Of a stretch of DNA of 64,000 nucleotides, positions 17,812-27,525 are shown piece after piece. This stretch comes from Coprococcus aceti (GTDB taxonomy: Bacteria; Bacillota; Clostridia; Lachnospirales; Lachnospiraceae), in the NCBI RefSeq assembly GCF_025567285.1, contig NZ_JAOQJT010000003.1, positions 186,001 through 250,000 of the forward strand, in the 5' to 3' direction. The notes under the pieces were generated by a model that was not told where the DNA came from, ran no database searches, and saw only the letters and a program-made list of their open reading frames with translations. Numbering within the stretch: position 1 is the stretch's first letter; the number at the start of each line of letters is the position of its first letter. A program made the position numbers and the translations under genes.

Positions 17812-20800
17812 ATGATACGTGTACTTGGTGAGCCATTTGAAAAACTGAATATATATACAGAGTTGAAGGAGTGGCTTGCATCCGGAGATGGATTTGTCAA
17901 TGTGACAGGTACGACGGGCGAGGGCACGGACAGAGTATTCATGATGCAGGGCTTCGGTGATGACGCATCGGTGCGCCTGATACTGACATATAACGACAGG
18001 CGTGCGGAGGAGCTGTACAGCGATATGAAGTTCTACGGAAGGGATGTATATATGTATCCTGCAAAGGATATTCTGTTCTTCAGTGCAGATGTCCACGGCA
18101 ATGCCATAACCAGACGGCGCATGGAGGTCCTTCGGCGTCTGGCAACGGGAGAACCATGTACGATCATAGCCACGGTAGATGCAATGTATGACAAGATACC
18201 TGCACTGTCCTATATGAAAAAATACGTGATAAATATCCATGCGGCACAGTCTCTTGATCTGGATGAGCTTAAGGGCAAGCTGGTGGACCTTGGTTATGAA
18301 AAAACTGACAGTGTGGAGGAGCCGGGACAATTTGCCATACGAGGCGGTATCGTGGACATATTTCCGCTGACTGAGGAATGTCCATACAGAATAGACATGT
18401 GGGACGATGAAGTCGATACCATCAAGACATTTGATGCGGAGAGTCAGAGATCCATAGAGAATGTGGATGAACTTGTAATTTATCCCGCGGGAGAGATGGT
18501 GCTTTCAAAGGAGAGGATCGACAGAGGTATACACAGGCTGGAGGCAGAGCTGAAGCCGTATGCGAAGAAGCTTAAGGATTCATTTCAGACGGAGGCGTAT
18601 GCCAGGATAAAGGGCGAGATAGCCACGCTGAAGGAACAGCTCACGGAGTTCAGTGCGATATACGGAGTGGACAGCTATGTTGATTATTTCTACAGTGACA
18701 CGGTGTCTCTGGTGGACTGCCTGCCGGAGGATGCGTACATTTTCATAGATGAGACGAAGAAGGTCACGGAGAAGGCGGATGGCAGTGAGAAGAGTTTTCT
18801 TAGCAGCCTGACGCACAGGCTGGAGGGGGGATATATCCTCCCGGGGCAGATGAAGGTTCTGTTCACTTATGATGATGTCCTGGAAAAATGCAGACGCTAC
18901 AAGGTTGTGGGCTTTGACTCATTTGTGGGTGAGGATGACCGTGTAAAGTATGCTCACCGCGTGGAGATCGAGAGCAGGGAGGTTCACAGCTACAGGAACA
19001 ATTTTGATGCGCTGGTTACTGATATCAAGAAATGGAAGAAGGACAAATACAGCGTCCTGTTCGTATCGCCATCATCGGTCGGTGCGAAGAGAATGGTCGA
19101 TAACCTCATGGACAATGACGTCATATGTCATTACCTGAACGACCCGGACAAAGCTCTGGCTGCCAGAGAGATGGCGGTCATGCCGGGAAGGCTCAGAGCC
19201 GGTTTTATGATCCCGGAGATGAAGCTCATCGTGGTCAGTGAGGGAGATGTGTTCTCCAGCAAGACATCACATTCGCAGGCTTCGAGGAAGAAGCTGCCGC
19301 GTGCCGGGGAGATAGTAAAGTCATTCTCGGATGTGAGCGTGGGCGATTATGTGGTCCATGAGAAGTACGGAATAGGTATCTATCGTGGGCTTGAGAAGAT
19401 AGAGGTCGACGGCGCCTTGAAGGACTATCTGGTTATCGAGTATGCTGAGGGCGGCAAATTATATGTCCTGGCTTCCGAGACGGACAGGATCCAGAAGTAC
19501 AGGAGCAAGGAGAGCCGAGCCCCGAAGATCAACAGACTCGGTGGCAGTGAGTGGCAGAAGGTAAGAAACAAGGTTAAGGGCCATGTCAGCGAGGTGGCTC
19601 AGCATCTTGTAAAGCTGTACTCAGAGAGACAGGCGAGGGAAGGCTTTGCCTATTCTCCTGATTCCGAGTGGCAGAAGGAGTTCGAGGAGACATTTCCTTA
19701 TACTGAGACTGACGATCAGTTAAAGGCCATAGAGGATGTCAAGGCGGACATGGAGAGCCATAAGATCATGGACAGACTGGTGTGCGGAGACGTTGGATTT
19801 GGCAAGACTGAGGTGGCGATTCGTGCTGCGTTCAAGGCTGTCGGTGACAGCAAACAGGTTGCGTATCTTGTGCCGACCACGATCCTTGCCGAGCAGCATT
19901 ATGAGACGTTCACAGAGCGAATGAAGGATTATCCAGTGACGGTGAGACTGTTGTGCAGATTCTGTACCCAGAAGGAGATAAAATCTACACTCAGAGAGCT
20001 GAAAGAGGGCAAGGTGGACATAGTCATAGGAACCCACAGGCTGCTCTCAAAGGATGTGGAGTTCAAGAATCTGGGACTTCTCATAATAGATGAGGAACAG
20101 AGATTCGGTGTAAATCACAAAGAGAAGATAAAAGAGATGAAGACCAATGTGGATGTTCTGACACTGACGGCGACGCCTATCCCGAGAACACTCCATATGA
20201 GTCTTGTTGGAATCAGAGACATGAGCCTGCTTGAGGAGCCTCCGGTGGACAGGAGGCCGATACAGACCTATGTCATGGAATATGACAGGGAGCTTGCCAG
20301 GGAGGCGATTGCCAGAGAGCTTGCAAGGCATGGTCAGGTATACTATGTGTACAACAGGGTCGAAGGCATAGAGAGATTTGCGGATGATGTGAGAAGCCTC
20401 GTGCCATATGCAAATGTAGAGTTTGCCCATGGACAGATGGATGGCCGCACGCTGGAGGACATCATGTACCGGTTCAACAAAAAGGAGATAGACGTGCTTG
20501 TGTGCACGACCATCATAGAGACCGGACTTGATATACCGAATGCAAATACCATAATCATACACGACGCTAACCTGTTTGGTCTGGCACAGCTCTACCAGTT
20601 ACGCGGAAGAGTTGGTCGCTCGGACAGAAGTGCATTTGCATTTATGTTCTACAGGCGCAACAAGATGATATCTGAGGTCGCTGAGAAGAGACTTAGAGCG
20701 ATAAAAGAATATACGGATCTCGGCTCGGGAGTCAAGGTGTCCAAGGCGGATCTCAACATCAGAGGTGCGGGAAGCGTCCTGGGCGAGAGTCAGTCGGGCA

Positions 20801-21378
20801 ACTATGAGGTCGTGGGCTATGACCTTTACTGCAAGATGCTTAATGATGCGGTCAGGGAGCTCCGCGGCGAGAAGGTTTTCCATGAATACGAGACGGAGAT
20901 AGACCTTCCGGTGGATTCGTTCATCCCTGAGACGTACGTCAAAAACGACTTTGTCAAGCTGGAGCTTTGTAAGAGAATATCCCTCATCAAGAATGAGGAT
21001 GAGTACAATGACATAGTGGATGAGCTCATTGACAGATTTGGCGACATCCCTGACGAGACAATGAATCTTCTTGATGTGGCACTGTTAAGGGCAAATGCAA
21101 ATATCTGCTTCATAACCCGTATATGGTACAAGGACGGAGACCTGAGATTTGTCATGTACAACAGGGCTGACATAAATGTAGATGGGATAGATGAGCTCGT
21201 TAAGAGTTATTCAGGCAGGATGAAATTTGTCATGGGGGCAAAGCCTGAGTTTATATTGAAGCTTGGACGGGAGGAGAAAAATGATCTTCTCAGAAAGGCG
21301 GAATTTGTCGTGGCGGATATGTCCCAGATGTTGATAATGACCCACAGTGAAGAAGACAGTGTGGATAACAAAGCATAG
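17812..21378 (+). CDS. mfd: Transcription-repair coupling factor Mfd
   Basis: 1188 residues, the usual size. The UvrB-like N-terminal region (residues 1-400) is followed by the RNA-polymerase interaction domain (GDYVVHEKYGIGIYRG, about 505) and RecG-like motor motifs: GDVGFGKTE (Walker A, about 660), IDEEQRFG and LTATPIPRTLHM. Then come GLDIPNANTII, QLRGRVGRS and a TRCF C-terminal domain. It removes stalled RNA polymerase and recruits UvrA. The ribosome site is weak (GGAG next to the ATG), so translation may be coupled to pth 12 bases upstream. Confidence 0.96.
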   Translation: MIRVLGEPFEKLNIYTELKEWLASGDGFVNVTGTTGEGTDRVFMMQGFGDDASVRLILTYNDRRAEELYSDMKFYGRDVYMYPAKDILFFSADVHGNAITRRRMEVLRRLATGEPCTIIATVDAMYDKIPALSYMKKYVINIHAAQSLDLDELKGKLVDLGYEKTDSVEEPGQFAIRGGIVDIFPLTEECPYRIDMWDDEVDTIKTFDAESQRSIENVDELVIYPAGEMVLSKERIDRGIHRLEAELKPYAKKLKDSFQTEAYARIKGEIATLKEQLTEFSAIYGVDSYVDYFYSDTVSLVDCLPEDAYIFIDETKKVTEKADGSEKSFLSSLTHRLEGGYILPGQMKVLFTYDDVLEKCRRYKVVGFDSFVGEDDRVKYAHRVEIESREVHSYRNNFDALVTDIKKWKKDKYSVLFVSPSSVGAKRMVDNLMDNDVICHYLNDPDKALAAREMAVMPGRLRAGFMIPEMKLIVVSEGDVFSSKTSHSQASRKKLPRAGEIVKSFSDVSVGDYVVHEKYGIGIYRGLEKIEVDGALKDYLVIEYAEGGKLYVLASETDRIQKYRSKESRAPKINRLGGSEWQKVRNKVKGHVSEVAQHLVKLYSERQAREGFAYSPDSEWQKEFEETFPYTETDDQLKAIEDVKADMESHKIMDRLVCGDVGFGKTEVAIRAAFKAVGDSKQVAYLVPTTILAEQHYETFTERMKDYPVTVRLLCRFCTQKEIKSTLRELKEGKVDIVIGTHRLLSKDVEFKNLGLLIIDEEQRFGVNHKEKIKEMKTNVDVLTLTATPIPRTLHMSLVGIRDMSLLEEPPVDRRPIQTYVMEYDRELAREAIARELARHGQVYYVYNRVEGIERFADDVRSLVPYANVEFAHGQMDGRTLEDIMYRFNKKEIDVLVCTTIIETGLDIPNANTIIIHDANLFGLAQLYQLRGRVGRSDRSAFAFMFYRRNKMISEVAEKRLRAIKEYTDLGSGVKVSKADLNIRGAGSVLGESQSGNYEVVGYDLYCKMLNDAVRELRGEKVFHEYETEIDLPVDSFIPETYVKNDFVKLELCKRISLIKNEDEYNDIVDELIDRFGDIPDETMNLLDVALLRANANICFITRIWYKDGDLRFVMYNRADINVDGIDELVKSYSGRMKFVMGAKPEFILKLGREEKNDLLRKAEFVVADMSQMLIMTHSEEDSVDNKA

Positions 21379-21435
21379 ATAATGAGTTAGAAATATACAG
21401 ACAGGAGAATACAAAGATAAGGAGGTGCGGTTCAA

Positions 21436-22464
21436 TTGAAGAGATGGTTGTGTGTGCTGCTGGCGCTCATATGTGCATTTGCCGTGACTGGATGTGGCAG
21501 TGATGCCACTGAGGAGACTGGCAAGGAGGTAGTTCTCAGATACAACGGGCAGAACATAGAGATAGACGAGGTGTATATTTATGCCCAGACTGTGAAGGAG
21601 GAGTACGAATCAAAGTATGGCAGTGACGTGTGGAAACAGAGCATAGTGACTGATGATGGTCTGGAGATGGATGCCGTGGATGCAGCAAGGCGTCAGGCGA
21701 TATCAAAGCTCATAAAGACCAAGACACTTATAACCAAATCCGGGGAGTACGGCATAAGCCTGACTGCAAGCGAGCAGAAGGATCAGGATACGGCGGCGCA
21801 AGAGTTCTATGACAAATTGACTGATGCCCAGATCGCAGAGATTGGACTTGAACTCGATACGGTGAAGAGAGTTTTGCGTGAGAGCGCACTGGCAGACAAG
21901 ATATATGATTATGTGATGAAGCAGAGCTCCACGGAGATATCCGATGAGCAGGCCAGGATGAGTACATTTTATGACATGTTCTTTGAGTGCTACTCGGAGG
22001 ACGATTATGGAAATATCACCCTGTACTCACAGGACAAGATAGATGAGCAGAAGAAAAAGGCGGATGCGGCATATGAATCCATAGTGGAAGCCTCGGATGG
22101 CACAGATATGGATATATCATTCCTTGGAAGCGCAAAGGAGCTTAAGTATGCGGGAACACATACGATGAGCAGGGATGATATATTGAGCACCTATGGCCAG
22201 GATACGCTGGACATACTGTACAGCATGTCGGATGGCGAGGTATCCACGGTGGTGGAGACTGAGTATGGTTATCATATATTCCAGATGATAAGCATTACGG
22301 ATGAGAAGGCCACGGCCGAGAACAAGAAGAAGCTCACGGATGCCGCTGATGCGGAATACTATGACAACCTTATGAAGGACTGGATAGATGAGCTGGACAG
22401 CGGATATTCATACAGTAAGAGTGTGGATATGGATGTGTACAACAAGATAAAATTTGACGAATAA
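21436..22464 (+). CDS. PrsA-like peptidyl-prolyl isomerase lipoprotein
   Basis: 342 residues with a lipoprotein signal (LLALICAFAVTGC, Cys at about 20). A SurA-like N-terminal helical region and a parvulin/rotamase core follow (about residues 210-290: SMSDGEVSTVVETEYGYHIF). It should help fold secreted proteins outside the membrane. The start is TTG at 21436, with AAGGAGGTG ten bases ahead; no ATG fits. It lies in the mfd-dut run on the + strand. Two further exported foldases lie at 26274 and 27526. Confidence 0.85.
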   Translation: MKRWLCVLLALICAFAVTGCGSDATEETGKEVVLRYNGQNIEIDEVYIYAQTVKEEYESKYGSDVWKQSIVTDDGLEMDAVDAARRQAISKLIKTKTLITKSGEYGISLTASEQKDQDTAAQEFYDKLTDAQIAEIGLELDTVKRVLRESALADKIYDYVMKQSSTEISDEQARMSTFYDMFFECYSEDDYGNITLYSQDKIDEQKKKADAAYESIVEASDGTDMDISFLGSAKELKYAGTHTMSRDDILSTYGQDTLDILYSMSDGEVSTVVETEYGYHIFQMISITDEKATAENKKKLTDAADAEYYDNLMKDWIDELDSGYSYSKSVDMDVYNKIKFDE

Positions 22465-22477
22465 GAGGAGAAGAAAG

Positions 22478-22924
22478 ATGGCAACAGTATACGATATCAA
22501 TATTAAGAAGCTGGATGAAAAGGCAGTCATACCGACATACGGTTCAGAGTACGCAGCGGGGGCGGATCTGTATGCGTGTCTTGATGAGGCGATTACTATA
22601 GAGCCGGGACAGACGGTGATGGTTCACACGGGTATAGCCATGGAGATACCTGAGGGATTTGCAGGACTTGTGTATGCGAGAAGCGGTCTGGCATCCAAGA
22701 AGGGGCTTGCACCGGCCAATAAGGTTGGAGTTGTGGATGCGGATTACAGAGGGGAAATCATGGTTGCACTCCACAATCACGGAACCCAGGCACAGACGGT
22801 TGAGCCTGAGGAGAGAATAGCACAGCTTGTGATCGCTCCTTATATCGTTGGAGAATTCCATCAGGTGGATGAGCTCAGCGATACAGTAAGAGGAGCCGGC
22901 GGATTCGGTTCAACAGGAAAGTAA
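22478..22924 (+). CDS. dut: dUTP diphosphatase
   Basis: 148 residues, trimeric dUTPase type. The conserved motifs are in order: AGADLYA, YARSGLASKKG, NKVGVVDADYRGEI (catalytic Asp), EERIAQLVIAP and the C-terminal arm RGAGGFGSTG. It keeps uracil out of DNA and supplies dUMP. AGAGGAG precedes the ATG at 22478. Confidence 0.96.
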   Translation: MATVYDINIKKLDEKAVIPTYGSEYAAGADLYACLDEAITIEPGQTVMVHTGIAMEIPEGFAGLVYARSGLASKKGLAPANKVGVVDADYRGEIMVALHNHGTQAQTVEPEERIAQLVIAPYIVGEFHQVDELSDTVRGAGGFGSTGK

Positions 22925-22980
22925 CAAAAAAGCGGCCGGGCATCATCATTTTAATGGTGTGCCAGACCGCTTTTCTTTTA
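22925..22980. terminator. Bidirectional terminator between dut and nrdG
   Basis: A stem with perfect outer arms AAAAGCGG (22928-22935) and CCGCTTTT (22967-22974) plus an imperfect inner part lies between convergent genes. T runs are present on both strands. Confidence 0.8.
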
Positions 22981-23517
22981 TTTAAAATACTTTCCGCTTT
23001 CATCCCACAGGACTGTGGTGCCTGTCTTCAAGGACTTTGGTACATCTATGATACGCTGGTTCCTTGAGCCCTTGAATCTCAGTGACAGATCCTTCTGTTC
23101 GTCTATGAATTCTCCGTCCACAAGGACGTCAATGTAGGAGAGAAGTTCTTTTGTATACTCCCATTCATTACACATGCGGTCTAAGAGATCGGTTTCAAAT
23201 GTATAACCGGTGTAGCACCAGATGGTCTTGTCAGGGTAGGTCTCCTTGAACTTTCTTGCCAGAGGAAGAAGCCCCTGCTGGTTCACATATTCCATAGGTT
23301 CTCCGCCGAGCAGGGAGAGACCTGCTATATAGTCCTCCTTGCAACTATCTATTATGTGGTTGATCTCCACATCCGTGAACGGCTTGCCGTAGCCGAAATC
23401 CCATGTGTCAGCGTTGAAACAGTTCTTGCAGTGGTGTGTGCAGCCGGATACAAATACAGACACTCTGACGCCGGTTCCGTTTGCAACATCAAATAGTTTG
23501 ATATCTGCGTAATTCAT
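22978..23517 (-). CDS. nrdG: Anaerobic ribonucleotide reductase activating protein
   Basis: 179 residues, a radical SAM activase. CTHHCKNC gives the CX3CX2C iron-sulfur cluster motif near residue 26, with GLSLLGGEPM behind it. It generates the glycyl radical on NrdD using S-adenosylmethionine. It is downstream of nrdD on the same strand, with 147 bases and a terminator-like hairpin between, so less nrdG than nrdD may be made. Confidence 0.95.
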   Translation of the reverse strand: MNYADIKLFDVANGTGVRVSVFVSGCTHHCKNCFNADTWDFGYGKPFTDVEINHIIDSCKEDYIAGLSLLGGEPMEYVNQQGLLPLARKFKETYPDKTIWCYTGYTFETDLLDRMCNEWEYTKELLSYIDVLVDGEFIDEQKDLSLRFKGSRNQRIIDVPKSLKTGTTVLWDESGKYFK

Positions 23518-23543
23518 AATGTGATCCCTTCTAAATTTATCTT

Positions 23544-23591
23544 AAAACAAAAGTATGGCCTGCGTTGCCCTCTACGACATGCAGACCATAC
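23544..23591 (-). terminator. Hairpin with T-tract between nrdD and nrdG
   Basis: On the - strand an 11-bp stem (23581-23591 with 23553-23563, one G-T pair) is followed by TTTTGTTTT. It sits between the two genes of one pathway and may act as an attenuating, partial terminator. Confidence 0.65.
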
Positions 23592-23664
23592 AATTGAAAT
23601 TATTAATGCATACTGTTATTTTATATCAGTTGCCTGAATATATCAAGTGTTTTTCTATAAAAGA

Positions 23665-25791
23665 CTATAGATGAAGCACTCTTGCCTTTATCTCTTTGGT
23701 CTTGCCCACGTTCCAGAAGTTCTCGCCCAGATAACCGCAGGTTCTTCTGGTAACATTCATCTTGTTGTGATCCTTGTTGCCACACTGCGGACATTCCCAT
23801 TCGCCGTCATCGTTGATGAGGATCTCACCATCGTATCCACATACATGACAGTAGTCAGACTTGGTGTTGAACTCAGCATACTGTATGTTGTCGTATATAT
23901 ATCTTACGACCTCTGCCAGAGCATCCAGGTTGTTGCGCATGTTTGGTATCTCAACATATGAGATGGCACCACCTGATGATATGGTCTGGAACTGGCTCTC
24001 AAATCTGAACTTGCTGAATGCATCGATCTTCTCGCGGACATCAACGTGGTAAGAGTTGGTGTAGTAGCCCTTGTCTGTGACATCCTTTATGGTTCCGAAA
24101 CGCTCTTTGTCGATACGTGCAAATCTGTAGCAAAGGCTCTCGGCCGGAGTTCCGTAGAGTCCGAAGCCAAGTCCCGTATCTGCCTTCCATTTGTCGCAGG
24201 CTGCGCGGAGCTTGTGCATAAGCTTCAGTGCAAATTCCTCGCCCACAGGATCTGTGTGGCTCACACCACGCATGAGCTTGGTGGTCTCATATACACCGAT
24301 GTATCCCAGTGATATGGTTGAGTAACCGTTGTGGAGCAGTGGATCGATGACCTCGCCCTTCTTAAGTCTGGCGATGGCACCGTACTGCCAGTGGACTGGG
24401 CTGACGTCAGAGGTTACACCCTCGAGGGCTCTGTGGCGGCACATGAGTGCGTCGTAGCAGAGCTGCAGTCTTTCATCCAGAAGACTCCAGAACTTGTCAT
24501 CGTCTCCCTTTGCAAGTATAGCTATCTGTGGAAGATTAAGACTGACAACTCCCTGGTTGAAACGGCCTTCCCATTTATATTCTCCGTTCTCATCCTTCCA
24601 TGGGGAGAGGAATGAACGGCATCCCATGCATGAGAATACATTTCCCTCGTAGTTCTCACGCATCTTCTTGGCTGATATGTAATCAGGGTACATTCTCTTG
24701 GCAGAACACTTGATGGCGAGCTCTGTGATATAGTCGTACTCACCGCCCTTGAGGCAGTTGTGCTCGTCAAGGACATATATGAGCTTAGGGAATGCAGGTG
24801 TAACATACACGCCTGCCTCGTTCTTGATTCCCTCAAGTCTCTGTCTGAGGATCTCCTCGATGATCATGGCGTTCTCCTTGATGTACTCGTCGTCCTCTCT
24901 GAGGTTGAGGAAGAGAGTGACAAATGGAGACTGGCCGTTGGTGGTCATCAGAGTATTTATCTGATACTGGATAGTCTGGACTCCTGACTTCAGCTCGTCC
25001 TTGAGTCTCTCTGTGATGAGCTTCTCAAGTGTGTCAGGGTCTATCTTGTCGCCGAACTCTTCGGTGTATCTCTTTTTATATTTGTTGTAGCTCTTTCTGA
25101 GGTACTTTCCAAGGTGACGGACATCGACTGACTGGCCGCCGTACTGGCTGGATGCGACAGATGCGATGATCTGAGTCACGATGGTACATGCCACCTGGAA
25201 GCTCTTAGGGCTCTCTATGAGCTTGCCGTTCATGACTGTGCCGTTGTCAAGCATATCCCCAATGTTGATAAGGCAGCAGTTGAATATAGGCTGGAGGAAA
25301 TAATCTGCGTCGTGGAAGTGGATGGCGCCCTCCTCATGAGCCTTGGAGATCTTCTCAGGGAGGAGCATTCTCTTGGTAAGATCCTTTGATACCTCTCCTG
25401 CGATAAGATCACGTTGTGTGGATGCGACGGTGGCATTCTTGTTGGAATTCTCCTCCATGACATCCTTATTCCTGTTCTGGATAAGACTGAGGATAGAATC
25501 ATCAGTCGTATTTGCCTTTCTGATGAGCTCGCGGCTGTATCTGTATATAATGTAGGTCTTGGCAAGGACAAACTTGCCGTCGGCCATAAGCCCCTGCTCG
25601 ATGATATCCTGGATATCTTCAACGAGCATTCTCTTTCGGTTCTTGGCTTCGATGCTTCCGACGATCTCCTCGATCTTCTCGTCAGAGATCTTCTCACAAG
25701 GCTCAACCTCCGAGTTAGCCTTCTGGATAGCCAATATGATCTTGCTTCGGTCGTAAGAAACAGCACGACCGTCTCTCTTGATAACTTGCAT
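23665..25791 (-). CDS. nrdD: Anaerobic ribonucleoside-triphosphate reductase
   Basis: 708 residues, class III reductase that makes dNTPs without oxygen. An ATP-cone (residues 1-90, VIKRDGRAVSYDRSKI) is followed by the barrel. At the end come the zinc site with two CxxC pairs (CHVCGYDGE, CPQCGNKD) and the glycyl-radical loop (RTCGYLGEN near residue 685). The protein is complete. Its promoter carries two NrdR-like boxes (25841-25888), so it should be repressed by NrdR when dATP is plentiful. The activase gene nrdG follows. Confidence 0.96.
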   Translation of the reverse strand: MQVIKRDGRAVSYDRSKIILAIQKANSEVEPCEKISDEKIEEIVGSIEAKNRKRMLVEDIQDIIEQGLMADGKFVLAKTYIIYRYSRELIRKANTTDDSILSLIQNRNKDVMEENSNKNATVASTQRDLIAGEVSKDLTKRMLLPEKISKAHEEGAIHFHDADYFLQPIFNCCLINIGDMLDNGTVMNGKLIESPKSFQVACTIVTQIIASVASSQYGGQSVDVRHLGKYLRKSYNKYKKRYTEEFGDKIDPDTLEKLITERLKDELKSGVQTIQYQINTLMTTNGQSPFVTLFLNLREDDEYIKENAMIIEEILRQRLEGIKNEAGVYVTPAFPKLIYVLDEHNCLKGGEYDYITELAIKCSAKRMYPDYISAKKMRENYEGNVFSCMGCRSFLSPWKDENGEYKWEGRFNQGVVSLNLPQIAILAKGDDDKFWSLLDERLQLCYDALMCRHRALEGVTSDVSPVHWQYGAIARLKKGEVIDPLLHNGYSTISLGYIGVYETTKLMRGVSHTDPVGEEFALKLMHKLRAACDKWKADTGLGFGLYGTPAESLCYRFARIDKERFGTIKDVTDKGYYTNSYHVDVREKIDAFSKFRFESQFQTISSGGAISYVEIPNMRNNLDALAEVVRYIYDNIQYAEFNTKSDYCHVCGYDGEILINDDGEWECPQCGNKDHNKMNVTRRTCGYLGENFWNVGKTKEIKARVLHL

Positions 25792-25840
25792 TTCCCATTC
25801 TCCCTGTGTGTGATGTGAATGGGCGTTAAAAAAAGTACGC

Positions 25841-25888
25841 CCCCTAAATATTGTATACTACCATACAGGAGACATCAATATATGGTAT
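25841..25888 (-). promoter_or_regulatory. nrdD promoter overlapped by a pair of NrdR-like boxes
   Basis: On the - strand, TTGATG (25873-25878) and TACAAT (25850-25855) are 17 bases apart, about 60 bases before the nrdD start. Two boxes similar to the NrdR consensus acaCwAtATaTwGtgt lie at 25841-25856 and 25873-25888, 32 bases centre to centre, one on each promoter hexamer. The early transcript can form a short hairpin (25821-25842). Confidence 0.7.
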
Positions 25889-26016
25889 GCCGACTGAAAA
25901 AGCCGCAAAAAAATTAGCGACAAATAAGGTGCCTCGTCGCAAATCTCACACTGATGTCTCAACATGGTCGATTATATCATTCCCAATTTTGTTTGTCTAC
26001 AGGTTATTTGCAAAAA

Positions 26017-26064
26017 GTACAAAATATAGAAAAATAAAAAATATGTAGACACAACATATTGTGG
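26017..26064. promoter_or_regulatory. Second pair of NrdR-like boxes
   Basis: Boxes at 26017-26032 and 26049-26064 (the latter matches about 14 of 16 consensus positions) are again exactly 32 bases apart. They lie about 140 bases further from nrdD, between nrdD and the divergent lipoprotein gene. I see no clear promoter under them. The rest of the 480-base gap is AT-rich without a gene. Confidence 0.6.
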
Positions 26065-26273
26065 ATTTGCCTTTGAATAATGTGGGACAGACAAAATACA
26101 TCACAAAAACAGATGTAAAACTGCCTGTTATAGGAATGTGAAATCATTTGTGAGAATTCTATGAATTATTTCAAATTGCTTTATTTTTACAGGAAAATAT
26201 GGTATAAGTTTACTCGTTGAAGTTTATCATGAAGATGGTTACACTTCTAATAAAAAGTAAAAGAGGTATGATT

Positions 26274-27503
26274 ATGCGAAAATTTAATAAGGGATGTGCA
26301 GTTGTTCTTGCACTCGCTCTGTCCATGTCATTTATGACAGGCTGTGGCGACAGTAATGGTACGAGTGGAAAGCTGGATAATACAGCGAGTAAGGCAACAT
26401 CTTCTGATGCTACAGAGAGTGCTGACAATTCATCAGAAGAATTTGCTTCTATAGAGGATATGGTGGATCAGTATGCGGCAGATGTCACACTCGGTGAATA
26501 CAAGGGCATGGAGTATGAGGAGAAGGGCACTGATGTCACGGATGATGAGGTTCAGGCCAAGGTTGATTCATTTGTGAACGGACTTGCTACATTTGATAAG
26601 GACACAACCAGCGAGGCGAAGAACGGAGATACAGTAAATATTGACTTTGTCGGAACTGTAGATGGTGAGGAGTTCGATGGAGGCAATACCAATGGCAGCG
26701 GATATGATCTCGTCCTTGGTTCTGGTTCATTCATAGATAACTTTGAGGATCAGATAGTTGGACATAAGCCGGGAGAGACATTTACCGTGAATGTAACCTT
26801 TCCTGAGAATTATGGCAAGGATGAGTTAAATGGCAAGGCGGCCAAGTTCGAGACGACACTTAACTATATAAAGATAGATAAACCGGCTACATACAATGAT
26901 GAGCTGGTTGCAAACAATACTTCATATAAGACAACTGCTGAGTATGAGGCATCTGTACGTGAGCAGCTCAAGCAGGACAAGGAGGATTCAGCTCTTGCAA
27001 GTGCTCAGAATGAGGTCATGGTTGCCGTTATAAACAACAGTACAATAGAGAACATATCAGCAGATGATGTTCAGGCGAATGCTGACAAGATCATAACATC
27101 CATAAAGACTCAGGCAGAGACAAACGGAATAGAGTATGACACATATATCTACTATTACTATGGATATGATGACAGCGCTGCATTTGAACAGTATGTACAG
27201 CAGGTTTGTGAGGAATCACAGAAGGAGAGAATGGTCGTATGTGCCATTGCCAAGAAGGAGAATATCAGTGTCACAGATGACGAGGCTGATAAGTATATAG
27301 CTGATTATGCAACGAAGAACAGTGTTGATGAGTCTACGCTCAGACAGAATCTTACAGACGTTGAGATAAAGTATAACGCTCTGGCAGAGAAGGTCATGAA
27401 CTTCCTTATGGACAATGCAAAGGCGACAACTGGAGCAACAACTGAGGCTGCAGAGACCACAGAGTCAACAGAGGCGGCTGACGCAGAGCAGGCTGAAGAG
27501 TAA
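26274..27503 (+). CDS. Trigger-factor-like FKBP lipoprotein, copy 1
   Basis: 409 residues. A lipoprotein signal ends in SMSFMTGC, so the protein is exported and lipid-anchored. The FKBP-type isomerase domain lies at about residues 105-200 (GDTVNIDFVGTVDGEEFDGG, LVLGSGSFI.., GHKPGETFTVNVTFPENYG). It is followed by a helical region like the trigger-factor C-terminal chaperone domain and an acidic, Thr/Glu/Ala-rich end. The ribosome-binding part of cytosolic trigger factor is absent. It probably folds exported proteins. The ATG at 26274 fits AAGAGG at 26261; the ATG at 26268 is too close. A possible TATAAG lies at 26203-26208. Copy 2 follows 22 bases later. Confidence 0.8.
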   Translation: MRKFNKGCAVVLALALSMSFMTGCGDSNGTSGKLDNTASKATSSDATESADNSSEEFASIEDMVDQYAADVTLGEYKGMEYEEKGTDVTDDEVQAKVDSFVNGLATFDKDTTSEAKNGDTVNIDFVGTVDGEEFDGGNTNGSGYDLVLGSGSFIDNFEDQIVGHKPGETFTVNVTFPENYGKDELNGKAAKFETTLNYIKIDKPATYNDELVANNTSYKTTAEYEASVREQLKQDKEDSALASAQNEVMVAVINNSTIENISADDVQANADKIITSIKTQAETNGIEYDTYIYYYYGYDDSAAFEQYVQQVCEESQKERMVVCAIAKKENISVTDDEADKYIADYATKNSVDESTLRQNLTDVEIKYNALAEKVMNFLMDNAKATTGATTEAAETTESTEAADAEQAEE

Positions 27504-27525
27504 GTAAAGGGGTACGGAGAAAGAT

